Positions 57,344-64,000 of a DNA stretch of 64,000 nucleotides are shown here, in pieces. The DNA lies in contig NZ_JAJOZC010000001.1 in NCBI RefSeq assembly GCF_023701695.1, positions 3,471,894 to 3,535,893 on the forward strand. Reading direction: 5' to 3'. The notes beneath the pieces are model-generated. The model was not told the DNA's origin. It saw nothing but the letters and a program-made list of their open reading frames with translations, and searched no databases. Within the stretch, counting starts at the first letter, position 1, and each line of letters begins with the position of its first letter. The translations under genes were made by a program, and so were the position numbers. The DNA is from Streptomyces sp. RKAG290 (GTDB taxonomy: Bacteria > Actinomycetota > Actinomycetes > Streptomycetales > Streptomycetaceae).

Positions 57344-57916
57344 GTGACCCACGAAGCCGCCGGGGTGCCGACCACCCGGAACGACGATGACCGGCAGGAC
57401 CACGACCGGCAGCACGAGCAGCCCGGCCGCCCGGCCGACATGCCCGCGGACGCCGCTCCCACCGAGGCCCAGGCCGCCGGCGCCGGAGACACTGCCGCCC
57501 CGGCCGCCGACGCCACCGGTGGTGATGCCGGGGCCGCAGGCGGTGCGGCGGGCCGTGCGGAGGACGGGCCTGCCGACGGCGCATCTGAGCAGGCGCGGCC
57601 CGAGGCGCGCCTCGCCCATGCTGTGCGGGTGGCCGAGCAGGCCCTGATCGAGTTCGAGATCGCGGTGGAGACATTCCGGGTCGAGGTCGAGAACTTCTCC
57701 CGGCTGCACCACCAGCGGCTGGGCCCGATGTACGCGCGTCTCGACGAGCTCGATGCGCAGATCGCGGAAGCACGGGCCGCCAGGTCCGGCGATCCCGAGG
57801 ATCTGCGCAAGGCGCAGGAGGCGCGGGCGATCGTGATGCCCATGCCGGGTGTGGACGAGCTGTTCCACGACTGGATGGACTCCGACGGGCTGTCCCCGAG
57901 GCGGCCGCGATGCTGA
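57344..57916 (+). CDS. Hypothetical protein with Asp/Ala-rich start and coiled-coil
   Basis: A 190-residue protein: residues 1–85 are low-complexity Ala/Asp/Pro/Gly, residues 86–165 are helical with coiled-coil character (VRVAEQALIEFEIAVETFRV … LDELDAQIAEARAARSG). I do not recognise a family. A -10-like TACGCT lies just before the GTG, so translation may be leaderless. The stop overlaps the J-domain gene by 7 bp, suggesting that both act together. Confidence 0.75.
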   Translation: MTHEAAGVPTTRNDDDRQDHDRQHEQPGRPADMPADAAPTEAQAAGAGDTAAPAADATGGDAGAAGGAAGRAEDGPADGASEQARPEARLAHAVRVAEQALIEFEIAVETFRVEVENFSRLHHQRLGPMYARLDELDAQIAEARAARSGDPEDLRKAQEARAIVMPMPGVDELFHDWMDSDGLSPRRPRC

Positions 57917-58365
57917 CGGAGCAGCCGGTCCGGCCGCCGAAGCGGGTCCGGCCGACCGAGGAGGTCCGCAAGCTGTACCGCGAGCTGGCCCGCAAGGCCC
58001 ACCCGGATCTGGCCCAGGACGAGAAGGAGCGGGAACGCCGGGACGAGTTCATCACCCGCGTCAACGCCGCATACGGGCGTGGGGACGAGGCACTGCTCAA
58101 GGAGCTGGCTCAGGAGTGGGCGGCCGGGCCGGCTGCTCCGGAGGCTCAGCTCAGCGAGGCCGACGAGCTCTACGCCCGGCTGGACTGGCTGACGCAGCGC
58201 AAGGAACTGCTGACGGTGCTCGCCCAGGACCTGGAGCAGAGCGCGATCGGCGCCATGCTGCGGATGGCCCCGGACGATCCGGATCACCTGCTCGAGGAGA
58301 TCGCCGATCAGCTGCTGGGCGAGGTATCGCAGCGTGAGGCGGAACTGGCGGGCCTGGTGCAGTAG
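57910..58365 (+). CDS. J-domain (DnaJ-like) protein
   Basis: A 151-residue protein with a short J-domain at about residues 15–60: helix II YRELARKAHPDLA contains the HPD triad that stimulates Hsp70 ATPase. The C-terminal part is acidic and helical and is not a DnaJ zinc or substrate domain. It overlaps the upstream coiled-coil gene and may recruit DnaK to that partner; this is inference. Confidence 0.85.
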   Translation: MLTEQPVRPPKRVRPTEEVRKLYRELARKAHPDLAQDEKERERRDEFITRVNAAYGRGDEALLKELAQEWAAGPAAPEAQLSEADELYARLDWLTQRKELLTVLAQDLEQSAIGAMLRMAPDDPDHLLEEIADQLLGEVSQREAELAGLVQ

Positions 58366-58411
58366 CGTTTCCGGTGACTCCGGAGCGTACTTACGAGAGA
58401 AGGCATGACCC

Positions 58412-58756
58412 ATGAATTTCGGCCCGCTTCCCACGGTCGATGTCGCGGCGGTACCGGCGGACGGCTTCGTGCTGGATGTCCGGGAGGCCGACGAATGGGC
58501 GGCCGGACACGTCGACGGCGCCGTGCACATCCCGATGAGCGACTTCGTGGGCCGCTTCGGTGAGCTGACCGAGGCGGCGGAGGACGGCCGTCGCGTCTAT
58601 GTGATGTGCCGGGTCGGCGGCCGCTCGGCCCAGGTCACCCAGTACCTCGTGCAACAGGGGATCGACGCGGTGAACATCGACGGCGGGATGCTCGCCTGGG
58701 ACGGTGCCGGGCGCCCCATGGTCACCGACAACGGCAACCCGGCCTTCGTCGTCTGA
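58412..58756 (+). CDS. Rhodanese-like sulfurtransferase domain protein
   Basis: A single-domain rhodanese of 114 residues with LDVREADEWAAGHVDGAVHI and active-site loop VMCRVGGRSAQ (catalytic Cys). Such proteins carry persulfide sulfur or serve in thiol redox. It lies 46 bp after the J-domain gene, with no terminator between, so cotranscription is possible. Confidence 0.93.
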   Translation: MNFGPLPTVDVAAVPADGFVLDVREADEWAAGHVDGAVHIPMSDFVGRFGELTEAAEDGRRVYVMCRVGGRSAQVTQYLVQQGIDAVNIDGGMLAWDGAGRPMVTDNGNPAFVV

Positions 58757-59046
58757 CCTGCGCCTACCGGACCTGACGGGGCGGGGCCGGGGACGGGGCC
58801 GGGGGAACGGACCGGGTTCGTTCGGGCCTGTTCGCGCCTGATCTGTTCGGGCCCGGCCTGCCGGGATCCGGTCTGATGTTTGGTGTCTGGTGTGAGATCT
58901 GAACTGAGCCGACTTGATCCGGCCCGACCTGCGTTGACCTGCCTGAGCTGAGCTGAGCTGAGCTGACCGGCCCGGGGCTGGGGATCGGCTGGTCCCTTTC
59001 CGGCCGGGCGCTGGGGGCCCTTTCGCTTTGGGTCTCTGCTGACGTC
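58757..59046. repeat. Low-complexity gap with (CTGAG)n repeat
   Basis: Between the convergent rhodanese and acyl-CoA dehydrogenase genes the 290 bp are rich in degenerate CCTG/CGGG words. A 5-bp repeat CTGAG occurs about 4.8 times at 58943–58966. No gene is seen; it may serve as a diffuse terminator. Confidence 0.6.
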
Positions 59047-60258
59047 TCAGTCGAGGGAGTGCGCTGCCAGCAGGTCGCCCAGCGCCTCCTCGTGGGCCGC
59101 TGCCGGGCCGAGGGAGAGCTCGATCTGCTTCGCCCAGGCATGGAAGCGGTGCAGGGGGTAGTCGGTGTCCGCGCCGAAGCCGCCGTGCAGGTGCTGTGCC
59201 GTCTGTACGACCCGTCGGACACCGTCGGATGCCCAGATCTTCGCCACTGCGACATCGCCGGCCACGGGCAGCGTGCCACCGCCGCCGGTGGCGATCCGCC
59301 AGGCCGCCTGCCAGAGGGTGACCTCCATGGCCCGCAGATCGATGTAGCGGTCCGCGGTCTGTACGGCGACGGACTGGAAGGTCGCCACGGGGAAGCCGAA
59401 CTGCTCCCGCTTCCCGGTGTACTCGCTCGTCATGGCCAGCACGGCCTCACCGAGTCCGAGTGCGAGTGCGCAGGTTCCGGTGGTGAGCAGTGCCTGCAGC
59501 CATTCCCAGGCACCGTCGGCTTCGATCAGCTCGCGGCGCCCGATACGCACCGCGTCCAGCCGTACCTCGCCGAAGAGTTCGCCGCTGGTGGAGACCTGCT
59601 CGGCGATGGTGACACCTGCCTGGCCTCGTCGGACCAGGGCCAGGACGGTCCGGCCCTCCGTGGTGTGGGCGGGCACCGCTATCCAGTCGGCGGCCTGGGC
59701 CCACGGCACCGCGGACTGCACACCGTCGAGTACCCAGGCTTCCTCCGCCCCTTCTCCGCCGACCCCTTCCCCGCCGATCCCGTCTCCGCCGATCCTGTCC
59801 CGGCCGGCTTCGCCCCCGCTGCTGTCCAGGCGTGCGGTGACGGCGAGTTCGGCCGGATCGTGGCCGGTGCGCCCATTGGCGCCGACGGTGAGGACCAGCT
59901 CACCCCGGCCCACACCGGGCAGCAGCTCGGCGGCCAGTTCCTGCCCGCCGTAGCGCTGGAGTGCCATCGCGACCGCGCACGTCTCCAGGAGCGGGACCCG
60001 TGCGAGGACCCTCGCCGACTCGCGAAGCACCAGGCAGAGCGCGACCAGATCGAGGCCCGCCCCGCCGTGCTCGGGCGACAGGGTGAGGCTCAGCAGATCC
60101 CCGGCGGCGAGGCCGGCCCACAGCGAGCGGTCGATGTCGTCGGCCACCGCACCCGGCACGAGTGCGGGGCTGGGGACCGCGTCGGGCACCACGCCCGAGA
60201 AGACCGCCCGTGCCGCCTCTACGGCTGCCTGCTGTTCCTCGGTGAAGGTGAAGTCCAC
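59047..60258 (-). CDS. Acyl-CoA dehydrogenase family protein
   Basis: A 403-residue FAD enzyme opening MDFTFTEEQQAAVEAARAVF. It has the central beta-domain and a C-terminal helical domain with YTGKREQFGFPVATFQSVAV and HLHGGFGADTDYPLHRFHAW. The catalytic Glu/Asp position is not obvious, as in the short heteromeric FadE/ChsE-type subunits of steroid side-chain oxidation, so it may need a partner. Residues 150–172 hold a repeated Gly-rich insert (IGGDG, IGGEG, VGGEG). A KstR-like palindrome lies 57 bp upstream. Confidence 0.88.
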   Translation of the reverse strand: MDFTFTEEQQAAVEAARAVFSGVVPDAVPSPALVPGAVADDIDRSLWAGLAAGDLLSLTLSPEHGGAGLDLVALCLVLRESARVLARVPLLETCAVAMALQRYGGQELAAELLPGVGRGELVLTVGANGRTGHDPAELAVTARLDSSGGEAGRDRIGGDGIGGEGVGGEGAEEAWVLDGVQSAVPWAQAADWIAVPAHTTEGRTVLALVRRGQAGVTIAEQVSTSGELFGEVRLDAVRIGRRELIEADGAWEWLQALLTTGTCALALGLGEAVLAMTSEYTGKREQFGFPVATFQSVAVQTADRYIDLRAMEVTLWQAAWRIATGGGGTLPVAGDVAVAKIWASDGVRRVVQTAQHLHGGFGADTDYPLHRFHAWAKQIELSLGPAAAHEEALGDLLAAHSLD

Positions 60259-60315
60259 TGTCCTGGCCTCCCACGAACCTCTGCGCCCGTACCCGGACCT
60301 GACGGGTCGTCAAGA

Positions 60316-60329
60316 TAGAACAGGTTCTA
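60316..60329. promoter_or_regulatory. KstR-like operator upstream of the acyl-CoA dehydrogenase gene
   Basis: TAGAACAGGTTCTA is a perfect palindrome matching the known KstR pattern TNNAACNNGTTNNA. The 60259–60422 gap holds also short GCGGCC and GACTGC repeats at 60355–60420. Confidence 0.6.
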
Positions 60330-60422
60330 CAAGAAGGGAACAGTTGTGGTCCCTGGCGCGGCCGCGGCCGCGGCCGCGACTGTGGGTGTGACTGTGACTG
60401 CGACTGCGGGTGCGGGTGGCGG

Positions 60423-61478
60423 TCAGCGGTCGAAGTCGATCTCCACCTCTCCGGTCACCGGGTGGGACTGGCAGGCCAGCACATAGCCCGCGCCCGTCTC
60501 CTCCGGTTCCAGTGCGAAGTTGCGGTCCATCCGCACCTCGCCCGAGACCAGGAAGGCCCTGCAGGTCCCGCACACGCCCCCCTTGCAGGCGTACGGGGCG
60601 TCCGAGCGGCTGCGCAGCACCGTCTCCAGCAGCGATTCGCCCTCCTGTACCGGCCACTTGCCCGAGCGGCCGTCCAGGGTCGCGGTGAGCATGCTGTCGG
60701 CCGGAGTCTCGACCCTTGGCCGGGCAGCAGCGCCGGGCCCGTCCTCGACGTGGAAGATCTCCTGGTGGACGCGGGTCCGGTCGACGCCCAGTCCGTCCAG
60801 CGCTCCCTCGGCGGCCCGGACCAGGCCGAGCGGGCCGCACAGGTACCAGCCGTCCACCTCGGTCACCGGGAGCAGCGCGGGCAACAGGGTGAGCCGTTCG
60901 CGGTCCAGCCGTCCGGATGGGAGTCCCGCCTGCTGCTCCTCCCGCGAGAGCGCGGTGACCAGCTGGAAGCGGTCCGGGTAGCGGTCCTTGAGGTCGGCGA
61001 CCTCGTCCAGGAACATCGTCGATGCGGCGGTCCGGTCGCTGCGGATCAGGCAGAACGAGGCGTCGGGCTCCCGCGCCAGCAGCGTCGCCGCGATGGAAAG
61101 CACCGGTGTGATGCCGCTGCCGCCGACCACGGCCGCGAACTGCCCGGCGCGCGGCGTGAGCACGAAGCGGCCCATCGGGGGCATCGCCTCGACCTGGTCG
61201 CCGACGACGAGCTCCTTGAGCGCGTACGTCGAGAACGCGCCGCCGTCGACGAGCCGGATGCCCACCCGGAGTGCCGGGTCGGCCGGCGGCTCGGTGGCCG
61301 GTGCGCAGATCGAGTACGAGCGACGGATCTCTTCGCCGCCGACGGTGTAGCGGACGTTGAGGTGCTGGCCGGGCTTGTGGCGGAAGGTCTCACGCAGCTC
61401 TGGCGGCACGGCGAAGTCGACGGCCACCGAATCGTCCGTGAGCCGTTCGATCGCGCTGACGCGGAGCGGATGGAACAT
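60423..61478 (-). CDS. paaE: Phenylacetyl-CoA epoxidase reductase subunit PaaE
   Basis: The 351-residue reductase passes electrons from NADPH to the PaaAC oxygenase. N-terminal FAD domain with RRSYSICA, NAD domain with GGSGITPVLSIA, and C-terminal 2Fe-2S ferredoxin with CKGGVCGTC…C. It starts directly after paaD. Last gene of the paaABCDE set. Confidence 0.94.
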   Translation of the reverse strand: MFHPLRVSAIERLTDDSVAVDFAVPPELRETFRHKPGQHLNVRYTVGGEEIRRSYSICAPATEPPADPALRVGIRLVDGGAFSTYALKELVVGDQVEAMPPMGRFVLTPRAGQFAAVVGGSGITPVLSIAATLLAREPDASFCLIRSDRTAASTMFLDEVADLKDRYPDRFQLVTALSREEQQAGLPSGRLDRERLTLLPALLPVTEVDGWYLCGPLGLVRAAEGALDGLGVDRTRVHQEIFHVEDGPGAAARPRVETPADSMLTATLDGRSGKWPVQEGESLLETVLRSRSDAPYACKGGVCGTCRAFLVSGEVRMDRNFALEPEETGAGYVLACQSHPVTGEVEIDFDR

Positions 61479-61985
61479 CTACAACTCCTTGAAGTGATCG
61501 AACGGTTCACGGCATGCCGCACACCTGCGCAGCGCCTTGCAGGCCGTGGACGAGAACCGGCTCAGCAGCTCCGTGTCAGTGGAGCCGCAGTGCGGGCAGC
61601 GCACCGACAGGGTCAGAGGCACGGGGCCGCCGGAGGGGGAGGCGGCATCGTGCGGCCGAGGGGGCGCGATGCCGAACTCGGCCAGCTTGCGCCGCCCTTC
61701 CGCGCTGATGTCGTCCGTGGACCAGGCGGGTGCGAGGACGGTGACCACGGAGACCTCGGTCATGCCGTGGTCGTGCAGCACGCGCTCGATGTCCGCGGAC
61801 ATGGCTTCTATCGCGGGGCAGCCGGTGTAGGTGGGGGTGAGCCGGACCTTGACGCGGCCCGGCGCGAGCACCTCCACGCCCCGGAGCACACCCAGCTCCT
61901 CCAGGGTCAGCACGGGAAGCTCCGGATCGGGGACGGAGCCCGCGAGGCTGCGGAGCTCTTCCTCCAGCGTCGTCCCGGTCACCAT
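61479..61985 (-). CDS. paaD: Phenylacetyl-CoA epoxidase assembly subunit PaaD
   Basis: A 168-residue protein with the DUF59/MIP18 domain (LAGSVPDPELPVLTLEELGV) and a C-terminal cysteine pair cluster (CPHCGS … CAAC) that likely binds zinc. PaaD is thought to assist Fe cluster maturation of the epoxidase. It overlaps paaC by 7 bp. Confidence 0.93.
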   Translation of the reverse strand: MVTGTTLEEELRSLAGSVPDPELPVLTLEELGVLRGVEVLAPGRVKVRLTPTYTGCPAIEAMSADIERVLHDHGMTEVSVVTVLAPAWSTDDISAEGRRKLAEFGIAPPRPHDAASPSGGPVPLTLSVRCPHCGSTDTELLSRFSSTACKALRRCAACREPFDHFKEL

Positions 61986-62680
61986 GACGCCCCCGGGTGG
62001 CTGCGGTGCAGGTGCTGCATCTCGGCGATCATCCGGCCGAAGGGCTCGGTGTGGATGCCCTGCCGGCCCGCTCCTGCCGTCCAGGCACCGGCCTGCGCGC
62101 CGGTCGGCACGGTCAGCGTGGCCCGGTCCAGTACGGCGGTGACGGATGTCAGCCAGTTGCTCTGCAGGGCCTTCCAGTCCACGTCCACGCCCTCGACCGG
62201 CTGGAACAGCTCACCGGTGAAACGCCACAGGGCGTCCACCGCGCGCTGCATCCGGTCGTGGCTCTCCGCGGTGCCGTCGCCGAGGCGCAGGGTCCACTGC
62301 TCGGCGTGGTCACGGTGGTAGGCGACCTCTTTCACCGCCTTGGCCGCCAGCCCGGCGAACTCGCCGTCGCCGGCAGCCAGCTGCTCGTACAGCCCGTGCT
62401 GGTGGACGGAGAAGTAGAGCTGACGGGCAATGGTGTGGGCGAAGTCGCCGTTCGGCTGCTCGACCAGCTGGACGTTGCGGAAGGCACGCTCCTCGCGGAG
62501 GTACGCCAGCTCGTCCTCGTCCCCTGCGAGGGAGAGGAGCAGCCGGGCCTGGCCCAGCAGGTCCAAGGCGATGTTGGCGAGGGCCACTTCCTCCTCCAGC
62601 ACGGGGGCGTGGCCGGCCCACTCCCCCAGCCGGTGCGACAGCACCAGCGCGTCGTCGCCCAGGGCGAGGGCCGCGGTCAC
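61979..62680 (-). CDS. paaC: Phenylacetyl-CoA epoxidase structural subunit PaaC
   Basis: A 233-residue ferritin-like helical protein. PaaC is the non-catalytic partner of PaaA. It has ANIALDLLGQARLLLSLAG and the family stretch ARQLYFSVHQHGLYEQL, and EVAYHRDHAEQWTLRLGDGT. The GTG start at 62680 overlaps the paaB stop (GTGA); the longer open frame upstream is out of the gene. Confidence 0.93.
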   Translation of the reverse strand: MTAALALGDDALVLSHRLGEWAGHAPVLEEEVALANIALDLLGQARLLLSLAGDEDELAYLREERAFRNVQLVEQPNGDFAHTIARQLYFSVHQHGLYEQLAAGDGEFAGLAAKAVKEVAYHRDHAEQWTLRLGDGTAESHDRMQRAVDALWRFTGELFQPVEGVDVDWKALQSNWLTSVTAVLDRATLTVPTGAQAGAWTAGAGRQGIHTEPFGRMIAEMQHLHRSHPGASW

Positions 62681-62967
62681 AGGTGCTTCACCCCGTCCGG
62701 GATCTTGTAGAACGTCGGGTGCCGGTAGGGCTTGTCGCCGGCCGGCTCGAAGAACGTGTCCTTCTCGTCCGGTGAGGACGCCGTGATCTCGGTGGACGGC
62801 ACCACCCAGAGGGAGACCCCTTCGGACCGGCGCGTGTACAGGTCGCGGGCGTTGCGCAGTGCCATCTCGGCGTCCGGGGCGTGCAGGCTGCCGGCGTGGG
62901 TGTGGGAGAGCCCACGACGCGAGCGCACGAACACCTCCCACAGCGGCCAGTCGGTCGAGCTGCTCAT
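62677..62967 (-). CDS. paaB: Phenylacetyl-CoA epoxidase subunit PaaB
   Basis: A 96-residue protein with the family pattern [20 protein letters not shown] and a full-length PaaB ending. It bridges the PaaAC core. ATG 62967 overlaps the paaA stop (ATGA), and its own stop overlaps paaC. Tight coupling fits fixed subunit ratios. Confidence 0.94.
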   Translation of the reverse strand: MSSSTDWPLWEVFVRSRRGLSHTHAGSLHAPDAEMALRNARDLYTRRSEGVSLWVVPSTEITASSPDEKDTFFEPAGDKPYRHPTFYKIPDGVKHL

Positions 62968-63968
62968 GCTGTCCCCTCCCCGTTCGATACGGCTGTGTGC
63001 TTCTGTGCGTAGGCGGCGGCCGCGTCGCGGACCCAGGCGCCTTCCTCGTGTGCCCGGCGGCGCTGGGTGAGGCGCTGTTCGTTGCACGGGCCGTTGCCCT
63101 TCAGGACCTCCTGGAACTCCGTCCAGTCGATCGCCCCGAAATCGTGCTGGCCGCGCTCCTCGTTCCACCGGAGGTCCGGGTCGGGGAGGGTGAGGCCCAG
63201 TACCTCGGCCTGCGGGACGCAGATGTCGACGAAGCGCTGCCGCAGCTCGTCGTTGGAGTGGCGCTTGATCTTCCAGGTCATCGACTGGGCGGAATGCGAC
63301 GAGGCGTCGTCCGGCGGGCCGAACATCATCAGGGAGGGCCACCACCAGCGGTTCACCGCGTCCTGGGCCATCTCGTGCTGTGCGGCGGTCCCGCCACTGA
63401 GGGCCAGCAGCAGCTCGTAGCCCTGGCGCTGGTGGAAGGACTCCTCTTTGCAGATGCGGACCATCGCCCGGGCGTAGGGGCCGTAGGAGCAGCGGCACAG
63501 AGGTACCTGATTGGTGATCGCGGCCCCGTCCACCAGCCAGCCGATCGCGCCGACGTCCGCCCAGGTCAGGGTCGGGTAATTGAAGATCGACGAATACCTC
63601 TGCCGCCCGGCGTGAAGCTTGTCGAGCAGCTCCTCGCGGCCGGTGCCGAGCGTCTCGGCGGCGCTGTACAGATACAGACCGTGGCCCGCCTCGTCCTGCA
63701 CCTTGGCGATCAGGATCGCCTTGCGGCGCAGCGAGGGGGCGCGACTGATCCAGTTGGCCTCGGGCTGCATGCCGATGATCTCGGAGTGGGCGTGCTGGGC
63801 CATTTGCCTGACCAGCGAGGCGCGGTAGGCGTCGGGCATCCAGTCGCGCGGCTCGATGCGCTCGTCGGCCGCCACGGCGGCGTCGAAAGCCGCCTCCAGG
63901 GCCCCGTCCGCCCCATCGGTACTGCCTGCTGTCGCCTGCGCTGTCTGGCCCGCAGTCACTGCCGCCAT
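62964..63968 (-). CDS. paaA: Phenylacetyl-CoA epoxidase catalytic subunit PaaA
   Basis: A 334-residue di-iron oxygenase that turns phenylacetyl-CoA into the ring epoxide. It contains carboxylate ligand motifs in [14 protein letters not shown] and [16 protein letters not shown] (ExxH type). It is the first gene of the paaABCDE operon, with a palindrome immediately upstream. An Ala/Thr-rich N-terminal extension of about 25 residues precedes the family core. Confidence 0.95.
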   Translation of the reverse strand: MAAVTAGQTAQATAGSTDGADGALEAAFDAAVAADERIEPRDWMPDAYRASLVRQMAQHAHSEIIGMQPEANWISRAPSLRRKAILIAKVQDEAGHGLYLYSAAETLGTGREELLDKLHAGRQRYSSIFNYPTLTWADVGAIGWLVDGAAITNQVPLCRCSYGPYARAMVRICKEESFHQRQGYELLLALSGGTAAQHEMAQDAVNRWWWPSLMMFGPPDDASSHSAQSMTWKIKRHSNDELRQRFVDICVPQAEVLGLTLPDPDLRWNEERGQHDFGAIDWTEFQEVLKGNGPCNEQRLTQRRRAHEEGAWVRDAAAAYAQKHTAVSNGEGTA

Positions 63969-63980
63969 CCCGGACTCCCT

Positions 63981-63998
63981 ACCGACCGATCGTTCGGT
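63981..63998 (-). promoter_or_regulatory. Palindromic operator upstream of paaA (TetR-type candidate)
   Basis: ACCGACCGATCGTTCGGT is an 18-bp palindrome with one mismatched pair, 12 bp before the paaA start. It resembles TetR-family sites; a PaaR-like repressor would fit. The region continues past the window end. Confidence 0.55.
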
Positions 63999-64000
63999 TC

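Noticed and set aside
58943..58966. CTGAG repeat as an attachment or switch site
   Set aside because: Short simple repeat in noncoding DNA between convergent genes, with no promoter or frame affected.

Overview
The window is a high-GC actinobacterial chromosome segment centred on the replication origin. The gene order DUF6049–murJ–pseudokinase–sigM–anti-sigma–trxB–trxA, parB–parA–rsmG–jag–yidC–yidD–rnpA–rpmH, dnaA–oriC–dnaN–gnd–recF–dciA–gyrB–gyrA, crgA–DUF881–sortases–pknB–pbpA–ftsW–pstP–fhaB–fhaA is the classical Streptomyces origin neighbourhood. The split genes around murJ, the sortase E genes next to pknB, frequent GTG starts, TTGTCCACA-type DnaA boxes and GTTTCACGTGAAAC parS sites all point to Streptomyces or a very close relative.

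Layout. 1–9 kb: cell-wall lipid II flippase murJ with a separate pseudokinase partner, sigM with its anti-sigma factor, and the thioredoxin system behind a SigR-type promoter. 8.5–15.3 kb (minus strand): GNAT gene, parAB, rsmG and the jag–yidC–yidD–rnpA–rpmH block. 15.3–18.4 kb: dnaA and a roughly 0.6 kb oriC with at least 16 DnaA boxes and a DnaA-trio-like unwinding element. 18.4–28.3 kb: dnaN, gnd, recF, dciA, gyrB, gyrA, a DUF3566 membrane protein. 28.3–36.5 kb: tRNA-Ile, DLW-39, a poorly understood cell-surface locus (secreted VWA protein, a paralogous secreted protein, a convergent Ser/Thr kinase and an HTH protein), tRNA-Ala, DUF5324. 36.8–52 kb: cyclophilin, rhomboid protease, a DnaA-box cluster, crgA, DUF881, three class E sortases around a trpG-like gene, then the pknB–pbpA–ftsW–pstP–fhaB–fhaA growth and division operon. 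52–58.8 kb: tRNA-Leu and accessory genes (azoreductase/HxlR, MarR/membrane exporter, DUF2252, J-domain, rhodanese). 59–64 kb: an acyl-CoA dehydrogenase behind a KstR-like operator and the paaABCDE phenylacetyl-CoA epoxidase operon.

The genes form interacting modules: replication initiation and fork proteins, chromosome segregation (ParAB with six parS sites in the window), protein insertion and tRNA processing, and kinase-controlled peptidoglycan synthesis.

Four essential or near-essential genes (rnpA, dnaA, pbpA, ftsW) carry seven single-base losses, each in a run of four or five G or C. This looks like sequencing or assembly error, so these genes are annotated across the breaks rather than called pseudogenes.
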